IMG/VR virus record: IMGVR_UViG_3300022690_000315
Span: 1-38,828 of that record
Length of the DNA: 38,828 nt
Strand: one strand, 5' to 3'
Origin: a virus
The position numbers and the translations under genes were made by a program. The notes beneath the pieces were generated by a model. The model was not told where the DNA came from. It worked only from the letters and a program-made list of their open reading frames with translations, and searched no databases. Position 1 is the first letter of the stretch. Each line of letters opens with the position of its first letter. Below are positions 15,436 through 25,002 of this stretch, in pieces.

Positions 15436-15648
15436 ATGATTAAAAAACTTTATTATATAGCCTTTGTAATCGCAATCATATATACCCTTGTGGGATATTT
15501 CTACCCATTGTATTATATGTTCAACAATGCAGAATTAACCCAAACACAGGTATTCATTGATTGTTGGTGGTGTCTTTGTATGAGCGTTTCAGGTTCGCTC
15601 TGCCTTATTTGGCTATATGGCTATAGTGTTTATTTAGAAGATTTGTAG
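15436..15648 (+). CDS. Two-span membrane protein in head-tail cluster
   Basis: 70 aa with two hydrophobic segments (about 4-30, YYIAFVIAIIYTLVGYFYPL; and 41-65, FIDCWWCLCMSVSGSLCLIW). Abuts the genes on both sides with no spacer. A membrane protein inside a virion operon is odd; it may be a second holin or host-membrane effector. No family recognised. Confidence 0.55.
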   Translation: MIKKLYYIAFVIAIIYTLVGYFYPLYYMFNNAELTQTQVFIDCWWCLCMSVSGSLCLIWLYGYSVYLEDL

Positions 15649-17304
15649 ATGACTGTAAAAACTCCTGATACCGTCGATATAGTTAGGGATTTAGTCACGG
15701 CCTTAACACCTATTTTCCTGATAGATGCAGCAACATTATTAACAACCACCACTTACAGATTAGACACCTTCGATACTTTTTGGCTCAGACCTGAAAAAGT
15801 AATCACAATTGATAGTAAACAGTATCGTATAACAGCCTTTGTAATCAATGAGAGTATAACCATTGAGGATGTAACATCGGGAGCAGGAATACCGACTGTG
15901 ATGTCCTTTGCCATACCAGCGCCTAACTTCTTTCATGGCACACCTGTAATGATGAACAATGAGCATACCAGAAAGAAAGCAGCACCAGACAAAACGCCAT
16001 TTATTTGGTTACAGGAAGTACTTGAAGAAACTCAAATAGATGATAGGCGTAGTGCATTTGGTCGCACATCCAGTCCTAGAATCTTCTTTATGGATGAATC
16101 CAAACTTGCTGACTGGACTTCAGAACAGCATAAGACCAACGCAATCGAGCCAGCGCGACAAATAGCTGAGTTATTCTTTGCCAATATACGTGCAGATCGT
16201 TCAATGTTTGGGGAAATCAAGAATTACAAGAGCACCAACAGAGCCAATTGGGGTAAATTTTTAGCCGATCATGGTAACATTAAACTGCTTATCAATCAGA
16301 ATGTAAGTGGAGTTGAGACATTCTTTGATTTTCAAATGACCAAGAAAGCCTGTGATACAAGGATCAGTGGCATAGTATGTACTATTGGAGTAGTTATGGC
16401 TAAGACCGATCCAACTTCACCAGGCGCTTCAGATGGTACAGCAACAGCGAATGAGTTTGGAGATCAATCAACAGTGACTTATCAGTGGTTTGATGAGTTC
16501 ATGGTTCCAATAGGACAAACTACCAAGACTGCCACAGGACTTACTGAGGGCACATTTTTTGTAGAAGTGACCGATGCTATAACTGCTAATTGTGTGGCAA
16601 CGGGTGAAATCGAACTTGAAGATCCACCTGCTGCATTTATTCCTAGCGATATATTAGGCATGAAGGTATGGCTTGCTGCTGACGATCAGACTTCATTCAA
16701 CGCTGGAAGTATTAATGATTTAGACAAGGTAACCGATTGGAAAAGGCAAGTAGGTTCAGAGGTAGATTTTAATCAAACAACCGGAGTTAATCAACCTGTT
16801 TGGAACTCAGATGGATTCGGAACAAATAATAAACCTTATGTTAATTTTAATGGAAGTCAATGGTTGAATAGCATATTTGATTTAGTCTTACAACCATATT
16901 CAGTAATTATTGTACTTGAAAAAAATACTAATATAGGCAGTGATACAATTATGGCGAATGGAACTGGTGTTAATTTCCAATTATTTACATCAAGTGGTGA
17001 TACTTTAGGTTTATTTAATGGTACTGCTACATTGTCAGATGGCAGTTTAGGAACTGTACCTGTTATAACAAAAAGCGTATCAAATGGAGTATTAAGCAAG
17101 ATAGGTAAAAACTTAGACGCATTTACAACAGGCAATACGGGAACAGGAGGTATATTAGATTTAAGAATAGGCGCTAATGAGGGAGCGAGTCCTACTGCTC
17201 CTGGAGATGAAAGAATCGCAGAAATAGTCTTATATAATAATGAGATTTCTTCCGCAGATTTCACCACCCTGATTAATTTCTTTAAAACCAAATACGGAAT
17301 ATGA
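15649..17304 (+). CDS. Virion protein: connector-like N-terminus, SprB repeat, LamG-like C-terminus
   Basis: 551 aa in three parts. Residues 1-250 look like a tail-completion/connector protein (IVRDLVTALTPIFLIDAATL, AEQ-free acidic helices, FDFQMTKKACDTRISGIVC). Residues 251-325 match a SprB repeat: KTDPTSPGASDGTATAN, TYQWFDEF, ATGLTEGTFFVEVTDAITAN and C315. Residues 330-551 begin ILGMKVWLAADDQTSF and read like a LamG/concanavalin-type jelly roll, ending DFTTLINFFKTKYGI. SprB repeats occur in Bacteroidota cell-surface gliding adhesins. The protein could display a sugar- or surface-binding arm near the neck. Confidence 0.65.
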   Translation: MTVKTPDTVDIVRDLVTALTPIFLIDAATLLTTTTYRLDTFDTFWLRPEKVITIDSKQYRITAFVINESITIEDVTSGAGIPTVMSFAIPAPNFFHGTPVMMNNEHTRKKAAPDKTPFIWLQEVLEETQIDDRRSAFGRTSSPRIFFMDESKLADWTSEQHKTNAIEPARQIAELFFANIRADRSMFGEIKNYKSTNRANWGKFLADHGNIKLLINQNVSGVETFFDFQMTKKACDTRISGIVCTIGVVMAKTDPTSPGASDGTATANEFGDQSTVTYQWFDEFMVPIGQTTKTATGLTEGTFFVEVTDAITANCVATGEIELEDPPAAFIPSDILGMKVWLAADDQTSFNAGSINDLDKVTDWKRQVGSEVDFNQTTGVNQPVWNSDGFGTNNKPYVNFNGSQWLNSIFDLVLQPYSVIIVLEKNTNIGSDTIMANGTGVNFQLFTSSGDTLGLFNGTATLSDGSLGTVPVITKSVSNGVLSKIGKNLDAFTTGNTGTGGILDLRIGANEGASPTAPGDERIAEIVLYNNEISSADFTTLINFFKTKYGI

Positions 17305-17564
17305 AAATTGAAATAATACCATTTACTATTGAGCAAAAGGCTATCAATTTTCAAAAGAGTCTGTTTCAAGCAATGAAACCTCCTATTTCACCAAAAGGCA
17401 CAAAGGCATATTCCAATATTATAAAACATAATAGTCAGGATATTTTGGGCGTACAAGTAGTTGTTGATGGTAACTATTGGGAAAATGTGAAGCCTGTTAT
17501 GACTCAGCAACAACTTGATAGCATAGAAGAAATAACACCTGACTGGTTTGAAGAAATTGATTAA
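17301..17564 (+). CDS. Small protein, unknown
   Basis: 87 aa, beginning MKIEIIPFTIEQKAINFQKS and ending SIEEITPDWFEEID. Overlaps the previous gene by 4 bp (ATGA). No family recognised; sits just before the tail-tube promoter. Confidence 0.55.
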   Translation: MKIEIIPFTIEQKAINFQKSLFQAMKPPISPKGTKAYSNIIKHNSQDILGVQVVVDGNYWENVKPVMTQQQLDSIEEITPDWFEEID

Positions 17565-17584
17565 TAAATAATTTATTACTTTTG
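17557..17584 (+). promoter_or_regulatory. Promoter of the tail-tube gene
   Basis: TTG (17557-17559) and TACTTTTG (17577-17584, TAnnTTTG) are spaced 20 bp start to start, the best full -33/-7 pair in the window. The leader to the ATG at 17617 is about 25 nt and A/T-rich. A strong promoter here suits a highly produced tube protein. Confidence 0.65.
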
Positions 17585-17616
17585 AATATCTAAACTAATT
17601 TAAAACTCTTAAAAAG

Positions 17617-18588
17617 ATGGGCAATTTTATAGCAACTTGTAGCTGTGGAGATGGAAGCAGCATAGAAAATTACGGGCTTCCCGGATGTCTAAAAGGTGTG
17701 GAAGTTCCAGAAGACATTTATTTCATGTCACTTGACAAAGTAGATGGCAGTTCTAACGGAATCGATCTGGTAACAGATACGCTTAATCAGGCGTTCTTTG
17801 ATGCGAGATTTAAAAATCAAGAGGTTAGGGAAAGATGGTTACCCGTAAAAGACATTGAAGATTTCATAAGTACTCCACCTGATGCCAATAAATTCACCTT
17901 CCCAAGTGGACGAGAGATTAAAATATCCGAAGGGATTCGACTTGCCACTATGACATTCCCAATTGATGATCCTAATAAATTCAAGAAAAAACTTGATGCA
18001 TTAGCTTGCAGGAATCGACTTGGTGTTATGTACAAAGACCGTAACAAGTCTTTGGTAGGTCAAACAGTTCCCGGAACCGATGACTTTATTGCAAGAGAGA
18101 TTATAGACGGTACACTTGATGTTAAAGCGTTTGATAAAACAGATACACCTGAAGCTGCAAGAGTAGAACTTTCCTTCCAATATGCCAGAGCTGCTAAAGA
18201 TGGAGATGTTGACTTCATAGAAAAGGATTCGATGGGTGGTTTTGATTTAAACTTAGTTAAAGCTCTTGTTGATGCTAATATTAAAATCACAGCTTCTCTT
18301 TTAGCCAGTATTGCGTTCACCGTTGAAGATGATTATCAAGGTGCATTAAGTAGAACTCCTGTTGGTGGCTTGGCTGATGCACCTAGCTTGGATGTCTTTA
18401 ATAATACCGATGTTGCAGTTGAACCAACTTCTAGTGAAACTGAGCCAACAGCTGGTAACTATGTGTTTGTTTACACACTTCCTGTAACTGCTGCCGATCT
18501 TATGGAAGTACGAGGTATTGGCGGAAATTATGTTCAACTGGAATCTGACTTGAAACGATTTATCGGGGTGGAACTGGCTGCATCGTAG
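17617..18588 (+). CDS. Probable major tail tube protein
   Basis: 323 aa. Starts MGNFIATCSCGDGSSIENYG, a Cys-containing leader seen in Bacteroidota phage tail proteins. The body mixes beta strands and short helices (KFTFPSGREIKISEGIRLAT, ARVELSFQYARAAKDGD) and ends in a small beta domain. No motif proves tube identity; the call rests on a dedicated promoter, position upstream of the tape measure and length. Confidence 0.55.
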   Translation: MGNFIATCSCGDGSSIENYGLPGCLKGVEVPEDIYFMSLDKVDGSSNGIDLVTDTLNQAFFDARFKNQEVRERWLPVKDIEDFISTPPDANKFTFPSGREIKISEGIRLATMTFPIDDPNKFKKKLDALACRNRLGVMYKDRNKSLVGQTVPGTDDFIAREIIDGTLDVKAFDKTDTPEAARVELSFQYARAAKDGDVDFIEKDSMGGFDLNLVKALVDANIKITASLLASIAFTVEDDYQGALSRTPVGGLADAPSLDVFNNTDVAVEPTSSETEPTAGNYVFVYTLPVTAADLMEVRGIGGNYVQLESDLKRFIGVELAAS

Positions 18589-18625
18589 ATTTATTAACTT
18601 TATTATATAATTTAAAAACACAAAA

Positions 18626-18850
18626 ATGGCTGATAAAGCAAAGAAAACCCATGAGAAAATTGGTAATATTAGGTTCGTCTTAGCAGGATGTGAGAAGATG
18701 ACTCGTGCTAATTTCGACAAACTTTACGGTGATGAAAAGGACAGTAAAGGAAATCCAAAAACTTATTGGCAGTTAAAATCTGCTCAACGTGATCGCGTTT
18801 GGGAGTCACTTCAAAAAGTTCTTATTGACGAAGGTTATAAGTCTAAGTAG
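18626..18850 (+). CDS. Small tail-region protein, unknown
   Basis: 74 aa, basic (MADKAKKTHEKIGNIRFVLA, MTRANFDKLYGDEKDSKGN, QRDRVWESLQKVLIDEGYKS). Follows the tube gene after a short A/T-rich gap holding TAACTTTA (a weak -7 match). Could be a tail assembly factor by position. Confidence 0.55.
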   Translation: MADKAKKTHEKIGNIRFVLAGCEKMTRANFDKLYGDEKDSKGNPKTYWQLKSAQRDRVWESLQKVLIDEGYKSK

Positions 18851-18871
18851 GAATCCTAAAACCGGGTTCCA

Positions 18872-19324
18872 ATGTTCGACGAAATAAGGCAACTAAAGGT
18901 TAATATGAGTAAGATCACTGCTGCAAGTGTTCTTGACATACTCATTAATCAGACGAAGTTCCAAGACCTTATTATCCGGTTAAACACTGAAGAACAATTA
19001 TTCAAGAAAGGCATTGACTCAGAGGGTGAAACCTTGGGTATATATGCCGAATTTACTATCAAACAGAAACAAAAGAAAGGTCAGCCAACGGCTCACGTTA
19101 CATTAAAAGATACAGGTGATTTTTATGGCACTTGGACAGTCACCACAAATAACGGTGATATATTCATTGAAGCCGATGGGGATAAGCCGGACAAGAACCT
19201 GATGGATGTTTATGGTGAGGAAATCGTTGGACTTTTAGAATCTAATTTACAAATCTTGATAGATGAGATTGAAACTGACACTCCTGAAATTGTGGAGAAT
19301 CTTCTTCTTACCGGAACTGCATGA
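18872..19324 (+). CDS. Tail assembly protein, conserved in Bacteroidota phages
   Basis: 150 aa. The segment KGIDSEGETLGIYAEFTIKQ ... GQPTAHVTLKDTGDFYGTWTV is a pattern I associate with Bacteroidota siphophage proteins just upstream of the tape measure; exact role (terminator or assembly chaperone) is unknown. Its last 62 bp are overlapped by the next gene in another frame. Confidence 0.55.
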   Translation: MFDEIRQLKVNMSKITAASVLDILINQTKFQDLIIRLNTEEQLFKKGIDSEGETLGIYAEFTIKQKQKKGQPTAHVTLKDTGDFYGTWTVTTNNGDIFIEADGDKPDKNLMDVYGEEIVGLLESNLQILIDEIETDTPEIVENLLLTGTA

Positions 19325-19790
19325 TGACGTTGAATATGTTCCGGCGGTTGTTTGGTGGAAACTCCAAAAGGGTGACTTGCTGGCATTAATCAAAGGGACT
19401 AAAACCTCATCTATAAAAATACTCCAAAGGGCAGCGGAGCAGTGGGATAAGCTCAACGATCAATTCACAGATCACTTCGGGATTCAACAACGCCAAAAAA
19501 GGTACATCAGGCTCATTTCAGAGCTTCAGGAATTTAGGGTTAAATTTGCAGTGACAGGATCTTTCAGGTGGTATACGAGCATACTACGTGCTGAGGCAGA
19601 GATTCAGTCAATGCTTGTTGGTGCGAAGGATGTAGATGAATATGAAATGCTTTTAAATATCCAAATGGTATTGGAGGGCACTACTAAAATCGATCCGAAA
19701 GTGGATAGTATAATTGAGTTTGAAACAGCAAAGCGTCGAGCGATTAAGAGAAATAAAGAGATATTGTCTCGACAAAAACGCAGGAAATGA
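19263..19790 (+). CDS. Tail assembly chaperone-like protein
   Basis: 175 aa from ATG 19263. The first 17 residues (MRLKLTLLKLWRIFFLP) fall in the overlap with the previous gene; natural-looking sequence begins near PELHDDVEYVPAVVWWKLQK, so expression could start at a TTG/CTG there or by a +1 ribosomal shift from the upstream gene. Later part is helical and basic. Position immediately before the tape measure is where tail assembly chaperones lie. Confidence 0.5.
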   Translation: MRLKLTLLKLWRIFFLPELHDDVEYVPAVVWWKLQKGDLLALIKGTKTSSIKILQRAAEQWDKLNDQFTDHFGIQQRQKRYIRLISELQEFRVKFAVTGSFRWYTSILRAEAEIQSMLVGAKDVDEYEMLLNIQMVLEGTTKIDPKVDSIIEFETAKRRAIKRNKEILSRQKRRK

Positions 19791-22700
19791 CAGCGATAAC
19801 CAGGGAGAAAATATTTAATAAAAATGTCTTTACCGATCCAGAGAAGGAAGTTGAGGAGCTGAATAAGGCATTAGATATTACCGAACAACGCCTGAAGGAT
19901 GTTGCCACCGCATCGGTTGAAGCCTTCAAAGGAATAAAAGTTGAGAGTGCTAAAGACCTTAAAAAATTCAATACGGCTATTAATCAGAGCAAAAAGGCAG
20001 TTGGCGATCTTAACGTTTTTCAAAAAGAAAGATTGAAGTTATTGGATAAGCTATCCGTTGCCAATGCTACCAGAACCAAAGAAAATACCAAGTTAAAAAT
20101 TCAGATTCAAGAGCAAAACAAAGCAAACAAACAACTCGCCAGAGAGGAATTAGGACTTGTTAATGCGCATGATAAATTAACCAAAGCTACCAATAAGGCT
20201 CAAAAAGAATTCAAAAATTTGGCTGTTGAGTTTGGTTTAAATTCTAAGCAAGCAGAACGGGCACGACAAAGATTCCAAAAATTAGATGATAGATTAAGAA
20301 AAGTAAATGAAACAGCCAGAGATGGACGGCGCGATGTAGGGCGTTACGGTACCGCATGGCAAAAAGTAGGTGGAATATTATCTAAAGGATTGGGAGTATT
20401 AGGAATAACAGCCGGAATCTTTGCGCTCACTAGGGTTGTTGGTAATGCAATTGATAGAATCAGAGGATTTGATAAAGTAATGAGAAATATTGCTGGTATA
20501 ACTGGAATTGCCAGAGAAGAATTGGCTAGTGTTGAAAATGAAATTAAAAAAGTAGCCAGAGAAAGCATTAAGACATCTAATGAAGTAGGCCAATTAGCCG
20601 AAACCTTATTTACATTAGGTAAAACCAAAAATGAAGTAGAGATATTATTAAAGCCTGTAAACGATTTATCAATAGCATTAGAAGCCACCTCTGATGAAGC
20701 AGGCGAATTATTGATCCAGACTTTAAATGCTTTTGGTAAAAGCTCAGATTCAGCACAAGAATTTGCTGATATTATAGCCAAAATCCGTACTTCTACTGCT
20801 CTGGATTTCACAAGAATTAAAGATGCTTTAGGATTTTTAGCACCAACGGCAAAAGCTGCTGGTGTATCATTTGAAGAAACTGGAGCTATTTTAGGAGTTT
20901 TGGTAGATAATGGTATCAAAGCAGCAAGAGCAGGTCGTTTAACAAGTACATCATTTTTAAAATTAGCTGCCGATGGCAAAACTTTAAATGATGCTTTGGA
21001 TGAAATAAACAAAGCTCAAGATGAAGGGGTTGAAAAAACTGATTTATTAAGATTGGCGGGTAATTTATTTGGTAAAGAATCAGCAGCTCTTGGTTTGATC
21101 TTAGCTGATAATAGAGATAGAGTAGCCGAATTAACGGAAGAATTTAAAAACTCACAAGGAACATTAGATCAATTAACAGGTGAGCAATTAAAATCTTTAG
21201 ATGCTAGGCTTAAAATCCTTGATTCAGCATGGGAATCATTCATACTCACATTGGAAGACGGTCAAGGGGGATTTGCAAGTATTTTAAAAACCATTATTGA
21301 TGTGACTGCTGAATTACTTGGTTTTTTATCAGGAACTCAAAAAGCCACTGAAGAATTAAATGAAGCAGGATTACGAATAAGAAACATAGCTAAAAGTATT
21401 ATTTTTCTTACAAAAGTTTTGGGGTCTGTTTTGGCTGCTTTCGTGGCTTATAGATTAACTATTATAGCCACCAATATAGCTACCAAAGCCTATACAGTTG
21501 TTACAAACGGGCTTAGAATAGCACAAGCAGCACTTTCGGGTGGATTGAAAGGAGCTACTAAAGCAATGAAAGGTTTTAATCTTGCAACTAAAGCCAATCC
21601 AATAGGTGCATTGATAGCATTATTAACCTTAGCCGTTACAGCTTTTTTAGCCTTTAGAGATAGCGCAAATGAAGCCGCTGATGCTCAAAGAGACTTAAAC
21701 AATGCAATGGAGGAAAATATTAAGTTTCAAAAAAGCATTGAGAAAAGACTTGGAATTTTAGATACTTTAAATAAAACTGCGTTAACTACTTTATTAGCTG
21801 ATATTGAAAGCTCAAAGGAAAGATTAAAGATTGATGAAAAGCTAACCGAACAACTAATAAGACAATCAGATATACGAGCATTTTTAGCTGAAGGAGTAAG
21901 GGAGGATAATGAGTTTCTTGTCGCTGGATTGAAAGAAGAATTAAGATTAATAGATGAAACTATTGATGCTCTAAATAAAGAATCTGATGCAATAGAAGCA
22001 AACAAAAAACTCGTTCAAGATCGTATTGACTTCTTAAATAAAGAAACAAAAGCTACTGGTGGTGTTACTACGGCAACAAACAGTTTAATCGAGAAACAAT
22101 TAGAATTATTAAAAAAAGCTAAGGAATTATCTGAAAGAACAGAAAAAGATATAGCGTTAAAAAATGATACAATAGCTGGTATAGAGAAAGAAATAAAACG
22201 CCTTAGAGAATTAACACTCGTTAAAAAAGATCAGTTAATTATCGATAAGGAAATTGCTGAAGCAAGGGCAAAAGCCGATGAAGAAATTCAGGCACAAATT
22301 GATGCAGAACAGGAAATATTAGATGCAATTGCAGAAGCCAGAGCAACGGCAAATCAGGAAATATTAGATGAACAAAAACAGCTTGATGAAGAAAGGCTTG
22401 AAGCTCAAAGACAATTTGTTAATGATACGGTTAATTTAACTAAACAGGAGTTAGTTAAAAAAGACAAGTTGCGTCTACAAGCTGCTGATGACGATATCGC
22501 ACGAAGGGAAGATTTGATTGAACAACTTAGGGAAAGCAATGAAACAAGCTCACTTAAATCACTTGCGTTCGAAGAAGCGCAACTGGAAAAGGCTCGACTG
22601 GCCAGACAACGGGAAGAAGAAAAGCAACAAAGAAGAACTGAGGCAATATTGTTAGCTGAGACATTTTTAAGACAATTGGCTAACTCTGATAAGGAGGGTG

Positions 22701-23176
22701 CTGCTGCTATTGCAGAGGCGTTCTCAACCACTTTCTTAGCTAAAGCAATCGCAGCAGGTTTATCCGGATTTAAAGAGGGTATTGATGATACCGGAACGGG
22801 CGTAGGATTAAGGGATAAGGATGGAGCCATAACCGGATATACTCACGAAAGGGAAATGGTATTCAACGAAGATCAGGCCGATCAAATGAGATCAATGGGA
22901 TACACCAAACGAGATGATATAGTTGATGCAGTACGTGAACATAACGCAGGTAATACATGGATGTTCATGCCTAAACTTCAGGGTCATTTGGCTGAAAAAG
23001 AAGTCGATATGACTGAAGTTGTTGAGAGCCACAAAACTATTGTTAAAGCGATTGAGGATAATAGGGTTCAAATAGATACACATTGGGATTCTTTCCATGA
23101 AGTGTGGGAAAAACGCATGAAGGGTATGCAGAAGGAAACGATCAAATTCATAATGAAGAAAATTGGTAAGTATTGA
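19787..23176 (+). CDS. Tail tape measure protein
   Basis: 1129 aa, the longest gene. Long coiled coils (35-190; 640-920), a TP901-like core (SIKTSNEVGQLAETLFTLGK, EATSDEAGELLIQTLNAFGK, AAGVSFEETGAILGVLVDNG), and hydrophobic helices at about 200-220 and 540-620 (VLGSVLAAFVAYRLTIIATN, IGALIALLTLAVTAFLAF). The C-terminus (EREMVFNEDQADQMRSMGY) is typical of Bacteroidota tape measures. Length implies a tail of roughly 170 nm by the usual rule of about 0.15 nm per residue. Coupled to both neighbours (ATGA; TTGA). Confidence 0.93.
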   Translation: MTAITREKIFNKNVFTDPEKEVEELNKALDITEQRLKDVATASVEAFKGIKVESAKDLKKFNTAINQSKKAVGDLNVFQKERLKLLDKLSVANATRTKENTKLKIQIQEQNKANKQLAREELGLVNAHDKLTKATNKAQKEFKNLAVEFGLNSKQAERARQRFQKLDDRLRKVNETARDGRRDVGRYGTAWQKVGGILSKGLGVLGITAGIFALTRVVGNAIDRIRGFDKVMRNIAGITGIAREELASVENEIKKVARESIKTSNEVGQLAETLFTLGKTKNEVEILLKPVNDLSIALEATSDEAGELLIQTLNAFGKSSDSAQEFADIIAKIRTSTALDFTRIKDALGFLAPTAKAAGVSFEETGAILGVLVDNGIKAARAGRLTSTSFLKLAADGKTLNDALDEINKAQDEGVEKTDLLRLAGNLFGKESAALGLILADNRDRVAELTEEFKNSQGTLDQLTGEQLKSLDARLKILDSAWESFILTLEDGQGGFASILKTIIDVTAELLGFLSGTQKATEELNEAGLRIRNIAKSIIFLTKVLGSVLAAFVAYRLTIIATNIATKAYTVVTNGLRIAQAALSGGLKGATKAMKGFNLATKANPIGALIALLTLAVTAFLAFRDSANEAADAQRDLNNAMEENIKFQKSIEKRLGILDTLNKTALTTLLADIESSKERLKIDEKLTEQLIRQSDIRAFLAEGVREDNEFLVAGLKEELRLIDETIDALNKESDAIEANKKLVQDRIDFLNKETKATGGVTTATNSLIEKQLELLKKAKELSERTEKDIALKNDTIAGIEKEIKRLRELTLVKKDQLIIDKEIAEARAKADEEIQAQIDAEQEILDAIAEARATANQEILDEQKQLDEERLEAQRQFVNDTVNLTKQELVKKDKLRLQAADDDIARREDLIEQLRESNETSSLKSLAFEEAQLEKARLARQREEEKQQRRTEAILLAETFLRQLANSDKEGAAAIAEAFSTTFLAKAIAAGLSGFKEGIDDTGTGVGLRDKDGAITGYTHEREMVFNEDQADQMRSMGYTKRDDIVDAVREHNAGNTWMFMPKLQGHLAEKEVDMTEVVESHKTIVKAIEDNRVQIDTHWDSFHEVWEKRMKGMQKETIKFIMKKIGKY

Positions 23177-25002
23177 AGCTCAGATTTTTTATAGGGGAAC
23201 AGGAAGTCGAACCACCTCACAACTCAGGTGAGGTCAGGATTCAAATTAACCATGATGAGGAAGACCCTGATGCACGGTTTGCAGCGAGTATCCCAAATTT
23301 TACTTTTGGTGTAGGTGGCAGAGCCACAGAAAGCGGTGCAACGATCATAAATCAATATAGGGAGGATGGCAAAACAGGAGGTACGGGCGTTTGGGAAGGG
23401 CTTCCGGCACGGGCTGAACTGGAATCTAAAGGTGAAGTACTTAATTTAATCGACGGTTATATTGATCTGGCCGGAAGTGGAGTTGAGTTTGAATGTGATT
23501 TGGTAACGGCTGACATGGTTGACAGGGGTTCAAGTCCTTGGTTAAATGATCGGGCACTATTTACCTACTCGTTTTTAGCTAGTTTATCGGCTGGACAACC
23601 TGGCAGAATTACACCAGATGATTACATATTTGCTCCCTACACTAACTCAAAGATTCCAAATACTCAAGATATTGCCATATTTACCCTTACTGGTTTTGTA
23701 TTGGCTGTTCAAATTAAAACTGTTATTCAGGATTTAAAAGAATTTGTCATAGAATTTTTTGGAGTTGCTTCTCTTGCCAGGGCAATAGCTAAAATTGTGT
23801 TTTATGTAGTGTATTTGATTTTCTTAATAATAGCTATGATTAAACTAATAAAGGATTTGTTTCAATCTATTATTGGCCCCGTTAAATTTCAAGCTGGTAT
23901 GAGAATGAGAACCTTACTTGATCGGGGTGCTGAGTTTCTTGAAATGTCTTTTGAATCTACCATATTTCTTGATCCATTTTGGGATAAAGTAGTTGTATTT
24001 CCATCAAAATTTGAGAGTTTCGATGACGGCACTGGTATATTAGGATTTAAAAAACCAACTCCAACTATTCAAACAGGTTATTTTGAAGGAACGTTTTTAC
24101 AGATATTAGAGTTAGCGCAAAATATGTGGAACGCCCGCAAAATAGTTGAGGACAATATTATCCGTATGGAACGGATAGATGTGAACGTATCTGAGGCCAA
24201 CTATATTATTCCTGAAGCTGAAATACTCCAAACCCGAATCAACGCTGATGAAATAGAGGCTCTTTATCAGTTGCGTTTCTCAACTGATCTGAGCGATGAA
24301 AACACCATTGATGAGTTTGAAGGTACTTTAACCTCAATAGTTACTGAGCCTCTCGCAGTTGATAACGCCGACATGGTACTTATGAAAGGTGAAAGACAGG
24401 TTAATATAGGATTCGCCTTGGGTAAACGAAAGAACAAATTAACCGTCCCGGAGAAGTTTGCTAATGGTGTTATTAAAGCTATTTGCCCTTTACTTAATAC
24501 ATTACTTCGAGTAGCTAAACCTGTTTTGAAAAAAGATAAAAAGAACAGTAAATTACCAGCAGGAGGAATATGTGATTTAGTTTCGAATCGTATTGGTATG
24601 ATGAAATTAAGTGCAGATTATTTCCAGGTTCCTAAAGTAGTTGCACTTGATATTAAACCCAATGCAGTCGAAACAAAGGTAAGTCTTGATAATGCAATTA
24701 AGCTCAACACGGACTTCCTTTGGGAGAATTTTCACTTTGTTAATTCATTCGTTCCATCAGTTAAACTGCCTCTGCCTAATCAATTTGTTAAATTCATAAC
24801 ACCCAAGCCGATTACATTCTGTTTTGAGGACTACAAAAAAGTGCGGAGGAATAATCTTATCTTTGATGCAGACGGAAATGTCGGTAAACTCGTTTCACTT
24901 GATTGGGACCCCGAGAGCGAAGAAGCGATTATTGAATATTGGATACAAGAAATTTATAGTAGAAATCTCAAAGAAACCAAAGACACACCAAAAGGAGTAT
25001 GA
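23173..25002 (+). CDS. Tail hub/baseplate protein with long hydrophobic segment; TTG start
   Basis: 609 aa, starting at TTG 23173, which overlaps the tape-measure stop (TTGA); no suitable ATG is near. The phrase GSSPWLNDRALFTYSFL fits baseplate proteins of Bacteroidota phages. Residues about 196-232 (ASLARAIAKIVF, YVVYLIFLIIAMIKLI) are strongly hydrophobic, enough for a membrane span. Place after the tape measure suggests a distal tail/hub role, with the hydrophobic stretch perhaps inserting into host membrane on DNA entry (inference). Confidence 0.65.
   Translation: MKLRFFIGEQEVEPPHNSGEVRIQINHDEEDPDARFAASIPNFTFGVGGRATESGATIINQYREDGKTGGTGVWEGLPARAELESKGEVLNLIDGYIDLAGSGVEFECDLVTADMVDRGSSPWLNDRALFTYSFLASLSAGQPGRITPDDYIFAPYTNSKIPNTQDIAIFTLTGFVLAVQIKTVIQDLKEFVIEFFGVASLARAIAKIVFYVVYLIFLIIAMIKLIKDLFQSIIGPVKFQAGMRMRTLLDRGAEFLEMSFESTIFLDPFWDKVVVFPSKFESFDDGTGILGFKKPTPTIQTGYFEGTFLQILELAQNMWNARKIVEDNIIRMERIDVNVSEANYIIPEAEILQTRINADEIEALYQLRFSTDLSDENTIDEFEGTLTSIVTEPLAVDNADMVLMKGERQVNIGFALGKRKNKLTVPEKFANGVIKAICPLLNTLLRVAKPVLKKDKKNSKLPAGGICDLVSNRIGMMKLSADYFQVPKVVALDIKPNAVETKVSLDNAIKLNTDFLWENFHFVNSFVPSVKLPLPNQFVKFITPKPITFCFEDYKKVRRNNLIFDADGNVGKLVSLDWDPESEEAIIEYWIQEIYSRNLKETKDTPKGV

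Noticed and set aside
16857-17369. 170-aa minus-strand open frame
   Set aside because: Shadow of the SprB/LamG gene; low-complexity Leu/Pro/Val composition.
20344-21012. 222-aa minus-strand open frame
   Set aside because: Low-complexity Ser/Ala/Lys-rich shadow of the tape measure coding strand.
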